This document shows positions 44,199 through 53,541 of a stretch of 64,000 bases of DNA, in pieces. A program made the translations under genes and the position numbers. A model generated the notes under the pieces. It had not been told where the DNA came from. It ran no database searches and saw only the letters and a program-made list of their open reading frames with translations. Source of the stretch: Alsobacter sp045348435 (lineage in GTDB: Bacteria > Pseudomonadota > Alphaproteobacteria > Rhizobiales > Beijerinckiaceae); NCBI RefSeq assembly GCF_045348435.1, contig NZ_CP157484.1, positions 5,022,001 through 5,086,000 of the forward strand, in the 5' to 3' direction. How positions within the stretch are numbered: position 1 is the stretch's first letter; every line of letters begins with the position of its first letter.

Positions 44199-44996
44199 AT
44201 GCGCCGCCTTCGCATCGCGATCGTGCTGGCCGCCCTGGTTCCGGTCACCCTCGCCATGATGGGGCTGCAGCATGTGGCGATCCGCTTCGGCTGGCGCATG
44301 GCGCACGCCTTGCCGCGGGCGTTCCACCGCTATGTCTGCCTCCTGTTCGGCGTCCGGGTCGCGCAGGAGGGCGCGCCGAGCGCGGCCCGCCCGCTCCTGA
44401 TCGTCGCCAACCACACGAGCTGGCTCGACATCAGCGTGATCTCGACGCTGGAGCCGCTGTCCTTCATCGCCAAGCGCGAGGTCGGGACCTGGCCGGTGTT
44501 CGGCGCCTTCGCGCGCCTCCAGCGCTCGATCTTCATCGACCGCACGCGCCGCAAGGGCGCGGCCGAGGCCAATCGCGAGATCGCCGAGCGCCTCGCGGCC
44601 GGCGACGCCATCGTGCTCTTCGCCGAGGGCACCACCGGCGACGGCAACCGCGTCCTGCCGTTCCGGTCGTCGCTGATCGGAGCCGCCCGCGACGCGATCG
44701 CGGACGCCGGCCACGAGGCGCGGGTGATGATCCAGCCGGTGACGGTGGCCTATCCGCGCCGCGGCGGCGTTCCGGTCGGCCGGGAGGGCCGCGCCGCGAT
44801 CGCCTGGTATGGCGACATGGACCTGATCCCGCATCTCGCCCCGATCATGGCGGGGCGGCCCATCGACGCCGTGGTGGCTTGGGGCGAGCCGATCCCGTTC
44901 GGCCCCGGTTCTGACCGCAAGGAGGTCGCCCGGCTGGCCGAAGCGGCCGTCCGGCGGGCCTATGCGCGGCTGGTGACGGGGCGCGAGCCGGTCTGA
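44199..44996 (+). CDS. 1-acyl-glycerol-3-phosphate acyltransferase-like protein
   Basis: PlsC-type acyltransferase of 265 residues with an N-terminal membrane segment (IAIVLAALVPVTLAMMGL). Catalytic motif I is NHTSWLD and motif III is LFAEGTTGDGNRVLPFRSS. It could be PlsC or the ornithine-lipid enzyme OlsA, which also occurs after fur/mur in rhizobia. It converges with preA, six bases apart. Confidence 0.88.
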   Translation: MRRLRIAIVLAALVPVTLAMMGLQHVAIRFGWRMAHALPRAFHRYVCLLFGVRVAQEGAPSAARPLLIVANHTSWLDISVISTLEPLSFIAKREVGTWPVFGAFARLQRSIFIDRTRRKGAAEANREIAERLAAGDAIVLFAEGTTGDGNRVLPFRSSLIGAARDAIADAGHEARVMIQPVTVAYPRRGGVPVGREGRAAIAWYGDMDLIPHLAPIMAGRPIDAVVAWGEPIPFGPGSDRKEVARLAEAAVRRAYARLVTGREPV

Positions 44997-45002
44997 CCCC
45001 GC

Positions 45003-46319
45003 TCACTCGGCCGCGAGCGGCGCCGCCGTGGGGTTGTTGGGATGCGTGGTCCAGTTGGAATAGCCGGGCTGGACCGTGCGGCCCGTGCGGGGATCGACCG
45101 AGCCCGGCGGCATCGCCTCCATGGTGATGCAGTCCTGCACCGGGCAGACCTCCACGCACAGATTGCAGCCGACGCACTCCTCGTCCTTGACGACGAACAT
45201 CCGCCGGCCGTCCACCATGTTGGCGATCGCCTGGTGGGAGGTGTCTTCGCAGGCGATGTGGCACCGGCCGCACTTGATGCACAGGTCCTGGTCGATCCTC
45301 GCCTTGGTCACGTAGTTGAGGTTCAGGTACTGCCAGTCGGTGACGTTCGGCGTCGCCATCCCGCGGAAGTCGTCGAGGCTGCGATAGCCCTTCTGGTCCA
45401 TCCAGGTGGAAAGGCCGGCGGTCATCTCCTCGACGATCTTGAACCCGTACGTCATCGCGGCGGTGCAGACCTGCACGGTTCCGGCGCCGAGCGCGATGAA
45501 CTCCGCGGCGTCCCGCCATGTGGTGATTCCGCCGATCGCCGAGATGGGCAGGCCATGCGTCTCCGGATCGCGGGCGATCTCGGCCGTCATGTTGAGGGCG
45601 ATGGGCTTCACGGCGGGGCCGCAATAGCCGCCATGGGAGCCCTTGCCGTCGATGGTCGGCGTCGGGGCCATCCGGTCGAGGTCGATCGACATGATCGACG
45701 ACACCGTGTTGATCAGCGACACCGCATCGGCGCCGCCGCGCCTGGCCGCGCGCGCCGGGAAGCGAATGTCGGTGATGTTGGGCGTCAGCTTCACGATCAC
45801 CGGCATGCGGGTGTGCTGCTTGCACCAGCGGGCGACCATCTCGATGTATTCGGGCACTTGGCCCACGGCCGAGCCCATGCCCCGCTCCGACATGCCGTGC
45901 GGGCAGCCGAAATTGAGCTCCACGCCGTCGCACTCGGTCTCCTCGACGGCGGCCAGGATCGCCTTCCAGCTCTCCTCGTCGCAGGGCACCATCAGCGAGA
46001 CCACCATGGCCCGGTCGGGCCAGGCCTTCTTCACCGCCTTGATCTCCTGCAGGTTGACCTGCAGCGGCCGGTCCGTGATCAGCTCGATGTTGTTGAAGCC
46101 CAGCAGGCGCCGGTCCGCGCCGTGGATCGCCCCGTAGCGCGGCCCGTTGACGTTGACGACGGGCGGCCCTTCCGAGCCGAGGGTCTTCCACACCACCCCG
46201 CCCCATCCCGCCCGGAAGGCGCGGGTGACGTTCACCTCGCGGTCGGTCGGCGGCGCGGAGGCGAGCCAGAACGGGTTGGGCGACTTGATTCCGAGGAAGT
46301 CGGTGCGCAGATCCGCCAT
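45003..46319 (-). CDS. preA: NAD-dependent dihydropyrimidine dehydrogenase subunit PreA
   Basis: Reduces uracil and thymine to dihydropyrimidines. The FMN barrel (DHODH-like) contains the loop with catalytic Cys in NFGCPHGMSERGMGSAVGQ. Two [4Fe-4S] motifs follow at the C-terminus: CIKCGRCHIAC and CVGCNLCVEVC. 438 residues. It lies ten bases downstream of preT, the electron-input subunit, in one operon. Confidence 0.94.
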   Translation of the reverse strand: MADLRTDFLGIKSPNPFWLASAPPTDREVNVTRAFRAGWGGVVWKTLGSEGPPVVNVNGPRYGAIHGADRRLLGFNNIELITDRPLQVNLQEIKAVKKAWPDRAMVVSLMVPCDEESWKAILAAVEETECDGVELNFGCPHGMSERGMGSAVGQVPEYIEMVARWCKQHTRMPVIVKLTPNITDIRFPARAARRGGADAVSLINTVSSIMSIDLDRMAPTPTIDGKGSHGGYCGPAVKPIALNMTAEIARDPETHGLPISAIGGITTWRDAAEFIALGAGTVQVCTAAMTYGFKIVEEMTAGLSTWMDQKGYRSLDDFRGMATPNVTDWQYLNLNYVTKARIDQDLCIKCGRCHIACEDTSHQAIANMVDGRRMFVVKDEECVGCNLCVEVCPVQDCITMEAMPPGSVDPRTGRTVQPGYSNWTTHPNNPTAAPLAAE

Positions 46320-46329
46320 GGTGTCCCCC

Positions 46330-47703
46330 TCACTCGGCCGCGTGGGCCAAGGCGCCCGTCAGGTGGCGGTGGATTGAAATCGCCGCCTGCTTGCCGTCCT
46401 CCACCGCCGTGACGGTGAGGTCCTGCCCGCCGGCGACGCAGTCGCCGCCCGCCCAGACGCCCGGCGCGCTGGTGCGGCGCTGCGCGTCCACGACGATCCG
46501 CCCGCCTGAAAGCTCCAGCACGTCCGCGCCGCCGAAGTCGGCCGGCGTCAGCACCTGGCCGACGGCGCACAACACCATGTCGGCGGCCAGCGTGAACCGT
46601 TCGCCGGTCCCGGCCAGACGCCCGTCCGCCTCGGCCATCCGCTCGAACGTCACCCCCGTCACGCGGCCGCCGTCGCCGGTCAGCGCCACGGGCGCCGCCC
46701 AGGTGCGGATCGTGACCCCGCTGGTCTGGGCGAGCTGCTGCTCATAGGTGGAGGCCTTCATGGCCTCCTGCCCGCGCCGATACGCGATGGTGACCTCCTC
46801 GGCCCCCAGGCGCCTGGCCTGCACGGCGGCGTCCACGGCGGTCATGCCGCCCCCGATCACCACGACCCTGCGGCCGATCGGCAGCGTCGAGCGGTCCGGC
46901 GTCTGCCGCAGCTCGGCGATCCACTCCACCGCGTCCCTGACGCCGGCCAGCGCGCCCTCGCCCGCCAGCCCGAGCCTGTTCACGCCCGCGAGGCCGATGG
47001 CCAGGAACACGGCGTCATAATCCCGGCGAAGCTCGGCCAGGTCCAGGCCGTCGCCGAGCCGCTTTCCGGTCTCGACCGTGATTCCGCCCAGCGACAGGAT
47101 GAAGGAGACCTCGCGCTGGGCGAAGTCGTCCGGCGCCTTGTAGGACGCGATGCCGTATTCGTTGAGGCCGCCCAATTTGGCGCGATGCTCGAACACCACC
47201 GCCTCGTGCCCCGCCTGGGCCAGCCGATGCGCGCAGGACAGCCCAGCCGGGCCGCCGCCCACGATGGCGACCCGCTTGCCCGTGGAGGGGGCGCGGGTGA
47301 AGGGCTGATGGCCCTGGGCCAGCAGGATGTCGGTGGCGTAGCGCTGCAGAAGGCCGATCTTCACCGGCTTGCCTTCCGCGTCGTTGCGGACGCAGGCCTC
47401 CTCGCACAGCGTCTCGGTGGGGCAGACCCGGGCGCACATGCCGCCGAAGACGTTGGCGGACAGGATCGTCTCGGCCGAGCCGATCGGGTTGTCGGTCTGG
47501 ATCTGGCGGATGAAGAGCGGGATGTCGATGGAGGTCGGACAGGCCTTCTGGCAGGGCGCGTCGTAGCAGAAATAGCAGCGGTCCGCCTCGACATGCGCCT
47601 CGTGCCGGTCCAGCGGCGGATGAAGGTCGCCGAAATTCGCCGCGTATTCGGCCGTGGACAGCCGCCCGGCTGCGACGCCTGGGGTGCTTCGGTTGGCGCT
47701 CAT
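46330..47703 (-). CDS. preT: Dihydropyrimidine dehydrogenase subunit PreT
   Basis: FAD- and NAD(P)H-binding partner of PreA, related to the GltD subunit. The 457-residue protein has N-terminal Cys motifs (CYFCYDAPCQKACPT, CARVCPTETLCEEAC) and dinucleotide folds VAIVGGGPAGLSCAHRL and VVVIGGGMTAVDAAVQ. Together PreTA start the reductive pyrimidine pathway toward beta-alanine; the hydantoinase and ureidopropionase genes are not in the window. A RutR-like operator lies 45 bp upstream. Confidence 0.92.
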   Translation of the reverse strand: MSANRSTPGVAAGRLSTAEYAANFGDLHPPLDRHEAHVEADRCYFCYDAPCQKACPTSIDIPLFIRQIQTDNPIGSAETILSANVFGGMCARVCPTETLCEEACVRNDAEGKPVKIGLLQRYATDILLAQGHQPFTRAPSTGKRVAIVGGGPAGLSCAHRLAQAGHEAVVFEHRAKLGGLNEYGIASYKAPDDFAQREVSFILSLGGITVETGKRLGDGLDLAELRRDYDAVFLAIGLAGVNRLGLAGEGALAGVRDAVEWIAELRQTPDRSTLPIGRRVVVIGGGMTAVDAAVQARRLGAEEVTIAYRRGQEAMKASTYEQQLAQTSGVTIRTWAAPVALTGDGGRVTGVTFERMAEADGRLAGTGERFTLAADMVLCAVGQVLTPADFGGADVLELSGGRIVVDAQRRTSAPGVWAGGDCVAGGQDLTVTAVEDGKQAAISIHRHLTGALAHAAE

Positions 47704-48118
47704 GGTTCCCCTCCCATTCGCCGGACGCGCGCGGCCGCGGGTCCAATCCTGACCGTTTGGTCAGGCTGAGGCCGCGCCTGCGAACTGTCAAGCGCCGCCC
47801 CAAAGCCGGCCTGCCGTCAGTTTACGCAGCTTCGCGGAGGCGCCTGTCGGATTGTGACAAGTGACCGTCGCAAAGCCGGGCCGCGCCCCGTCGGGCCGAC
47901 CCTACGCTTCAGGCTTCGGCTGAGCCCTTGCGCGTCCGCGGGGGACCGCCATGATCGGGATGGGACGAGGGAGCGCCGCATGGCGGTCGGGCGGAGGGCG
48001 CGTTTGCCGCTTCCGCTTTGCGTCATGGCTCCGTAAAGTGTCGTCAATAAACAACAAATGCGTCCGGTTCGGACGCTGGGCCGAGGCGAAGCCGACGCCG
48101 TCATCCGGAGGGTCGAAC
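47704..48118. other. Divergent intergenic region preT / ABC importer
   Basis: 415 bp without a gene. Holds the palindrome at 47748-47765 and, just before the binding-protein gene, a GGAGGG ribosome binding site (about 48106-48111). The rest shows no recognised promoter hexamers or structured RNA. The right part (48035-48060) is more AT-rich than average. Confidence 0.6.
47748..47765. promoter_or_regulatory. RutR-like operator upstream of preTA
   Basis: Perfect inverted repeat CCTGACC-GTTT-GGTCAGG. Against the E. coli RutR consensus TTGACCAnnTGGTCAA it matches 11 of 14 defined positions with the same spacing. RutR is the uracil-responsive TetR repressor, which fits preTA. No rutR gene is in the window. 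Confidence 0.65.
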
Positions 48119-49270
48119 ATGACGAAGACTGACAACGAAGCCGGGCTCATTTCCCGCCGTGGACTGATCAAGGCGGGCGCGGCCGCCGCCGCCCTCGGGG
48201 TGGCTTCGCCGGCCATCATCCGCGGTTCGCTCGCCTCCTCGGGCGTCCTCAACTTCATCGGCTGGGCCGGCTACGACGAGTTCCCGAAGGTCTTCGCCCA
48301 GTTCGAGAAGAAGACCGGCATCAAGGTGAACTTCACCGGTTATGGCAGCCAGGACGAGATGGTCGCCCAGGCCAAGACCGGCGCGGCCACCAACGGCGCC
48401 TTCGACATCTCCGAGCCGACCTCCGATCGCCTGCTGAGCTGGACCGACAACGACTTCGTCCAGCCCTGGGATGAGAAGCGCATGGGCATCGAGGGCGTCG
48501 ACCCGGCCTTCCTGCAGGGCGGCGCGGCGAACGCCATGATCGTCAACGGCAAGCGCTACGGGGCGAGCTCCGTGTGGGGCAGCGAATCGCTGACCTTCCA
48601 CACCAAGGAGGCGCCAATGACGTTCGGCAAGGCCAGCCTCATGGACCTGTTCGACGACAAATACGCCGGCAAGCTCACGCTGCGCGGCCATTCGGGCCTC
48701 GTGGCCATCGGCCGTGGCCTGTCGGCCCAGGGCAAGCTGCCCTTCAAGTTCGAGGACAGCTTCTCCGACGAAGCCAAGATGACCGCGAACTACGACGAGA
48801 TCCTCAAATTCGCGCTCTCCAAGCGCAAGAACGTCGCCCAGTTCTGGTCCAACGAGAACGAGGCGCAGGGCGCGTTCCGCACCAATGGCTGCACGGTCGG
48901 CATGTGCTGGGACACCTCCGCGTCGGCGCTGATGAAGGAAGGCTTCCCGATCGGCTACATCGCGCCGGTCGAGGGCACCGTCTGCTGGCTGCAGAACTTC
49001 GTTCTGCTGAAGGGCGCCAAGAATCTCGAGCAGGTCTACGCCTGGATGCAGTGGATGAACTCTCCGGAGGGCGGCGCGGCCTGGGCGGCCGCCTATGGGG
49101 CGAACTCCACGTCCAAGGGCGCGGTCGATCTCGCCGACGCCAACTCCAAGAAGTTCTTCCAGAGCGCCTATCCGGGCGACGCGCTGAAGAACCTCTGGTG
49201 GTGGCCGGCCCAGCCGTCCTGGTTCATCACCAAGCGCACCGAATACGCCAAGAAGTTCATGTCGGCCTGA
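48119..49270 (+). CDS. ABC transporter substrate-binding protein (polyamine-type)
   Basis: Periplasmic binding protein of 383 residues, PotD/PotF-like. The N-terminus carries a twin-arginine-type signal, ISRRGLIKAG followed by a hydrophobic Ala stretch, so Tat export is likely. The mature part begins GVLNFIGWAGYDEFP and has KKTGIKVNFTGYGSQDEM. ATG 48119 with GGAGGG is clear. The substrate is unknown; the divergent preTA operon makes a pyrimidine or breakdown product possible, but family members mostly take polyamines. Confidence 0.88.
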   Translation: MTKTDNEAGLISRRGLIKAGAAAAALGVASPAIIRGSLASSGVLNFIGWAGYDEFPKVFAQFEKKTGIKVNFTGYGSQDEMVAQAKTGAATNGAFDISEPTSDRLLSWTDNDFVQPWDEKRMGIEGVDPAFLQGGAANAMIVNGKRYGASSVWGSESLTFHTKEAPMTFGKASLMDLFDDKYAGKLTLRGHSGLVAIGRGLSAQGKLPFKFEDSFSDEAKMTANYDEILKFALSKRKNVAQFWSNENEAQGAFRTNGCTVGMCWDTSASALMKEGFPIGYIAPVEGTVCWLQNFVLLKGAKNLEQVYAWMQWMNSPEGGAAWAAAYGANSTSKGAVDLADANSKKFFQSAYPGDALKNLWWWPAQPSWFITKRTEYAKKFMSA

Positions 49271-49393
49271 GGCCTTCGGCTTCAGTCCCGCCATTGAACC
49301 GAAAGACCCGGAGGTCCGCCGCGCTGTCGGCGGGCCTTCGTGCGGCGAAGCCGCCGAGCGGCGCAGGCCGCCTTCCCCTCGCGCCGGTGAGTC

Positions 49394-50470
49394 ATGAGCC
49401 AGGACGTCGAACTCGACAACGTGACGATGCGCTTCGGCGACTTCACGGCGGTGCGCGACATCAACCTCACCGTCAGGGCGGGCGAGTTCTTCAGCTTCCT
49501 GGGACCGTCCGGCTGCGGCAAGACCACCATCCTGCGGATCCTGTCGGGCTTCACGCAGCCCACGGAGGGGCATGTCCGCATCGGCGGGCGGGACATGGCC
49601 GGGATCGGCCCCAATGACCGGCCCACCGCCCTCATCTTCCAGAACCTCGCTCTCTTCCCGCTCATGAGCGTGTGGGAGAACATCGCCTTCGGGCTTGAGG
49701 TCCGCGGCGTCGCCCGGGAGAAGCGGCGCAAGCGCGCCATGGAGCTCCTGGAGCTCATCGCCATGCCGGACGCGGCGGACAAGCGCATCAGCGAGCTTTC
49801 GGGCGGCATGAAGCAGCGCGTCGCCATCGCGCGCGCCCTCGCGGTCGAGCCCAAGGTGATGCTGCTTGACGAGCCGCTCTCAGCGCTGGACCTGAAGCTG
49901 CGCCAGCATATGCGGGCCGAGCTGAGGGCGATCCAGCGCCGGACCGGCGTCACCTTCATCTACATCACGCATGACCAGGGCGAGGCCCTGACCATGTCGG
50001 ACCGGGTCGCCGTGATGTCGCGCGGCTCCATCGAGCAGGTCGGGACGTCGTCGGAGATCTACGACGCGCCGAAGACGCCCTTCGTGGCCACCTTCGTGGG
50101 CGAGAGCAACCGGTTCACCGGCCGGGTCGACGCCGTCGAGGGCGGGCTGGCGCGGGTCGACACGCCCGCCGGGCCGCTGGTCGGCCGTGCGGGACCCGCC
50201 CTGCAGGCGGGCGCTTCCGGCACCGTCTTCGTCCGCCCCGAGCGGCTGCGCATGGGCGGGGACGGCGCGAACCGGCTCACGGCGCGCATCGACCACGTCG
50301 ATTTCGAGGGCAGCTTCGCCAATCTGTTCCTGCGCGGCGCGGCCGACGGGGAGATCATCGTCCAGGTCGCCAATGACGGCGCCCTGCCGGCGCTGACCCC
50401 CGGGGTCGAGCTCTCGCTGGTGTTTTCGCCCGAGAGCGCCGTGGTGCTCCCGGCCGCTCGGGAGGGCTGA
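49394..50470 (+). CDS. ABC transporter ATP-binding protein (PotA-like)
   Basis: Cytosolic ATPase of 358 residues. Walker A is GPSGCGKTTILRIL near residue 36, the signature LSGGMKQRVAIARAL near 135, Walker B VMLLDEPLSALD, and the switch His in YITHDQ. A C-terminal TOBE domain (VFVRPERLRMGGDG) is present, as in PotA and MalK-type ATPases. The permease gene starts one base after its stop. Confidence 0.94.
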   Translation: MSQDVELDNVTMRFGDFTAVRDINLTVRAGEFFSFLGPSGCGKTTILRILSGFTQPTEGHVRIGGRDMAGIGPNDRPTALIFQNLALFPLMSVWENIAFGLEVRGVAREKRRKRAMELLELIAMPDAADKRISELSGGMKQRVAIARALAVEPKVMLLDEPLSALDLKLRQHMRAELRAIQRRTGVTFIYITHDQGEALTMSDRVAVMSRGSIEQVGTSSEIYDAPKTPFVATFVGESNRFTGRVDAVEGGLARVDTPAGPLVGRAGPALQAGASGTVFVRPERLRMGGDGANRLTARIDHVDFEGSFANLFLRGAADGEIIVQVANDGALPALTPGVELSLVFSPESAVVLPAAREG

Positions 50471-50471
50471 C

Positions 50472-51380
50472 ATGAGCGAGCTCTTCCGCCGTTACGGGAC
50501 CGGTCTCACGCTGGCGATGCTGACGGCGGTCGCCGTCTGGGTGCTGGCGATGGTGGTCCTGCCCTATTTCGTGATGGTCGAGAACTCGTTCCATCCCAAC
50601 CTGCCGGTCACCCAGATGGGCGGGCCGAACGATCACTACACGCTGGAGAACTACGCTGCGCTGTTTCGTGGCGTCGATATCGCCGCCTGGGAGTTTCCGG
50701 ACGATTTCCGGGTCTTCCTGCGCACCATCTGGGGCGCCAGCCTGGTCACCTTCATCTGCCTGGTGGTGTGCTACCCGGTGGCGTTCTACCTCGCCAAGGT
50801 GGCTCCGCCGGAGCGGACGGCCTTTCTGCTGCTGATCCTGGTGATCCCCTTCTGGATCAACGAGATCCTGCGCACCTTCTCCTGGTACATCGTGCTGGCC
50901 TATAGCGGCCCGCTGAACGTGGCGCTGAAGAGCCTCGGCCTCATCGACGCGCCGGTGCGCTGGCTCTCGGGAAGCGCCGGCGTGCTGATCGGCATGACCT
51001 ACGCCTTCCTGCTCTTCATGATGTTCCCGCTCTACAACGCGCTGGAGAGCCTCGACCGCAACCAGATCGAGGCGGCGCGGGACCTCGGCGCGCCGACCTG
51101 GCGGATCCACTGGCGCATCGTCCTGCCCCACGCCAAGCCGGGCGTCGCGGTGGGGTGCATCATGGTGTTCGTGCTGGCCGCCTCATCCTATGTGGTGCCG
51201 GCGCTGCTGGGCTCGCCCGGCACCCGCTGGTTCACCGAGACCATCTACCAGTGGTTCTTCGAGGCCCAGAACTGGCCGCGCGGCTCGGCCTACGCCTTCA
51301 TCCTGCTCGGCTTGTGCGTCGCGTTCATCCTGCTGATGATGCGCCTCTTCCGGGTGGGGCTGACCGAAATCGCCAAGTAG
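50472..51380 (+). CDS. ABC transporter permease (PotB-like)
   Basis: Inner-membrane permease of 302 residues with about six helices, first VWVLAMVVLPYFVMVENSF. The cytosolic EAA loop that contacts the ATPase is QIEAARDLGAPTWRIHWRIV. Lies directly after the ATPase gene and 23 bases before the second permease. Confidence 0.92.
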   Translation: MSELFRRYGTGLTLAMLTAVAVWVLAMVVLPYFVMVENSFHPNLPVTQMGGPNDHYTLENYAALFRGVDIAAWEFPDDFRVFLRTIWGASLVTFICLVVCYPVAFYLAKVAPPERTAFLLLILVIPFWINEILRTFSWYIVLAYSGPLNVALKSLGLIDAPVRWLSGSAGVLIGMTYAFLLFMMFPLYNALESLDRNQIEAARDLGAPTWRIHWRIVLPHAKPGVAVGCIMVFVLAASSYVVPALLGSPGTRWFTETIYQWFFEAQNWPRGSAYAFILLGLCVAFILLMMRLFRVGLTEIAK

Positions 51381-51403
51381 CGCAACGCAAGGAGAGCCGC
51401 CGG

Positions 51404-52252
51404 ATGCGGTCGGAACGCGCCTCGGATCGCATCCTGCAGGTCTATCTGGGCCTCTTCCTGCTCTACCTGTTCGTGCCGCTGGTCGTGATGGCGGTCGCGA
51501 CCTTCAACACCAGCCGCTTTCCCACGGTGACGCCCTGGACCGGCTTCACGACGCGCTGGTTCGAGGCGCTCTACAACGACGCCGGCATGTGGAACGCGCT
51601 GAAGAACAGCTTCATCATCGGCTTCGCCGTGATCGTGGTGTCCGTGCCCATGGGGGTCGCCGCCGCGGTGGTGCTCAACGGGCTGCACGCCCGCGCCCGC
51701 AGCTTCCTGTACGCGCTCATGGTGTCGCCCCTGCTGACGCCCGGCGTCATCATCGGCATCTCGACGCTGGTCTTCTGGGACAGGCTGGGCGTCAAGGGCG
51801 GGCTGCACCTCGCCACCATCGGGCAGTCGAGCTTCATCATCGCCTATGTGATGCTGATGGTGCTGGCGCGCCTGCAGCGCTTCGACTCCAGCCTCGAGGA
51901 GGCCGCGCTCGATCTCGGCGCCAGCCACACCCAGGTGTTCCGGCGCATCCTGGCGCCGCATCTCAGGCCCGCCATCCTGTCGGGCGCCGTGCTGGCCTTC
52001 TTCCAGTCCTTCGAAAATTACAACACGACGCTGTTCACCCGCGGCACCGACACGACCTTGACCATCTACATCGCCTCGAAGGTCCGCACCGGGCTCACCC
52101 CGGCCGTCAATGCCCTGGGGCTGATCCTGATCCTCGTCACCGTGCTGGGCGCGGTCGGCTACGAGATCATGCGCCGTCGCGAGCAGGCCCGGGAGCGGGA
52201 GGCGTTGCGCCGATCCGAGCAGGCCGGCATGCAGGAGCTTCAACTCGCCTGA
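51404..52252 (+). CDS. ABC transporter permease (PotC-like)
   Basis: Second permease, 282 residues, with the N-terminal helix VYLGLFLLYLFVPLVVMAVA and EAA loop EEAALDLGASHTQVFRRILA. The C-terminal tail after the last helix is charged (MRRREQAREREALRR) and longer than usual. ATG 51404 follows AAGGAGAG. Last gene of the importer operon. Confidence 0.92.
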   Translation: MRSERASDRILQVYLGLFLLYLFVPLVVMAVATFNTSRFPTVTPWTGFTTRWFEALYNDAGMWNALKNSFIIGFAVIVVSVPMGVAAAVVLNGLHARARSFLYALMVSPLLTPGVIIGISTLVFWDRLGVKGGLHLATIGQSSFIIAYVMLMVLARLQRFDSSLEEAALDLGASHTQVFRRILAPHLRPAILSGAVLAFFQSFENYNTTLFTRGTDTTLTIYIASKVRTGLTPAVNALGLILILVTVLGAVGYEIMRRREQAREREALRRSEQAGMQELQLA

Positions 52253-52503
52253 GAGTTGCGCCCAGCTGCAGGCCTTTCGAGCCAAAGCTTAACAGGCTGT
52301 TCACTGTCCGACGCAGCTTTGCCTGGAATCGCACAGTCACACCCTTTTGCGGCGCGCGATACAACCTGTGATTGCTTTTCAAGTGCGGTTCTATCGATCA
52401 CTTTAAATCCAAGATCGATGCCGAGCGCCACCGACGAGCCGTCAATCGCCCAAAGAAGAGGCGCCTTCGTCTCGGAGAGTCATCATCGAGTAAAGGATGC
52501 GAC

Positions 52504-52836
52504 ATGTCCGACGACCGTTTCACTTCCATCGATACGATCACGATCGCGGCCGTCATGCGCGCGCTGCAAACCGTGCTGGACGCCTATCAGACCGAGCAGC
52601 CCGATCCTCGCGCTTTCCGGGATCTCGAGACGCGGGTCATGGCGGAGATCAAGGCCTTGGACACCGGCGACTTCGAGTATGAGGAGCAGGCCGAAGGCCT
52701 CGCCGAAGGGCTGCTCCTGACCCGCTCGGTGTTCCGCTACGCCCAGCAGGCGCGCCTGCTCCAGCCGACGCCCAAGCCGGACGCCATTCCCGCGCCCGCG
52801 TCGGAAAAGAGCCTGCTGCAAAACACCCGGAGCTGA
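52504..52836 (+). CDS. Hypothetical protein, 110 residues
   Basis: I do not recognise a family. The product is helical and acidic with segments TIAAVMRALQTVLDAYQTEQ and FRDLETRVMAEIKALD, then repeated AEGLAEGLLL, and a Pro-rich tail; no signal peptide or membrane segment. ATG 52504 is preceded by AAAGGA at good spacing, which supports translation. The 251 bp before it is more AT-rich than its surroundings. It converges with the tRNA-Ala gene. Confidence 0.6.
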   Translation: MSDDRFTSIDTITIAAVMRALQTVLDAYQTEQPDPRAFRDLETRVMAEIKALDTGDFEYEEQAEGLAEGLLLTRSVFRYAQQARLLQPTPKPDAIPAPASEKSLLQNTRS

Positions 52837-52989
52837 CCGTCCGCGCCATCCCCCGGCGACGGCGATTCCACCGTTGAGAGCGCGATGCTGGCGATGAGAG
52901 TGTCCGTCAGGCGCTTGTGTGACGCAGCGTCCCGCTGAGTGTCACTGATTCTGATGGCCGCTGCCCAGCAGGGCGCCCCAGGATCCGGT

Positions 52990-53065
<76 letters not shown>

Positions 53066-53154
53066 ACTCACCGATGGCCGAGGGCTTGGGATGCCCCGGC
53101 GCGCCGTCCGCGTTGCGTCGGCGAGGGGGTCTATAGCCGCCCTCGCCGCCGGTA

Positions 53155-53541
53155 TCAAGCCTCTTCGTCGTCTTCTATTTCGCCATCGATCAGATCGGCC
53201 ACATCGTCGTCGCCGGCCTCTTCCTCTTCCAGGAAGGTGTCGTCGTCCTCGGCGATGTCGTCCTCGATCTCGACGTCGTCGCCCGGGATGTCCTTGCCGG
53301 ACTCCTCGGCTTCCACCTCATCCAGCGACACGAGCTCGGGGCCGGCGGCCGCCTCGTCCGTGTCCTCGTCCTCCTCGCGATTCGCCACCTCGGCGGCGCG
53401 CCCGCGCGTCGGCGCGGCCATGGCGGCCGCCACATAGGTCGTCCCGCATTTCGGGCAGATGATCGGGTCTTTGCTCAGGTCGTAGAACTTCGCGCCGCAG
53501 CTCTGGCATTGGCGCTTGGTTCCGAGTTCCGGTTTCGCCAC
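53155..53541 (-). CDS. TIGR02300-family zinc-ribbon protein with acidic tail
   Basis: A 128-residue protein with an N-terminal zinc ribbon (RQCQSCGAKFYDLSKDPIICPKCGTTY, cysteines as two CxxC pairs, only partly quoted by family name FYDLN_acid). From about residue 55 onward it is dominated by Asp and Glu. Function unknown; the family is found in alphaproteobacteria. It lies between tRNA-Ala and the divergent aroA gene, a conserved position. Confidence 0.88.
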   Translation of the reverse strand: MAKPELGTKRQCQSCGAKFYDLSKDPIICPKCGTTYVAAAMAAPTRGRAAEVANREEDEDTDEAAAGPELVSLDEVEAEESGKDIPGDDVEIEDDIAEDDDTFLEEEEAGDDDVADLIDGEIEDDEEA

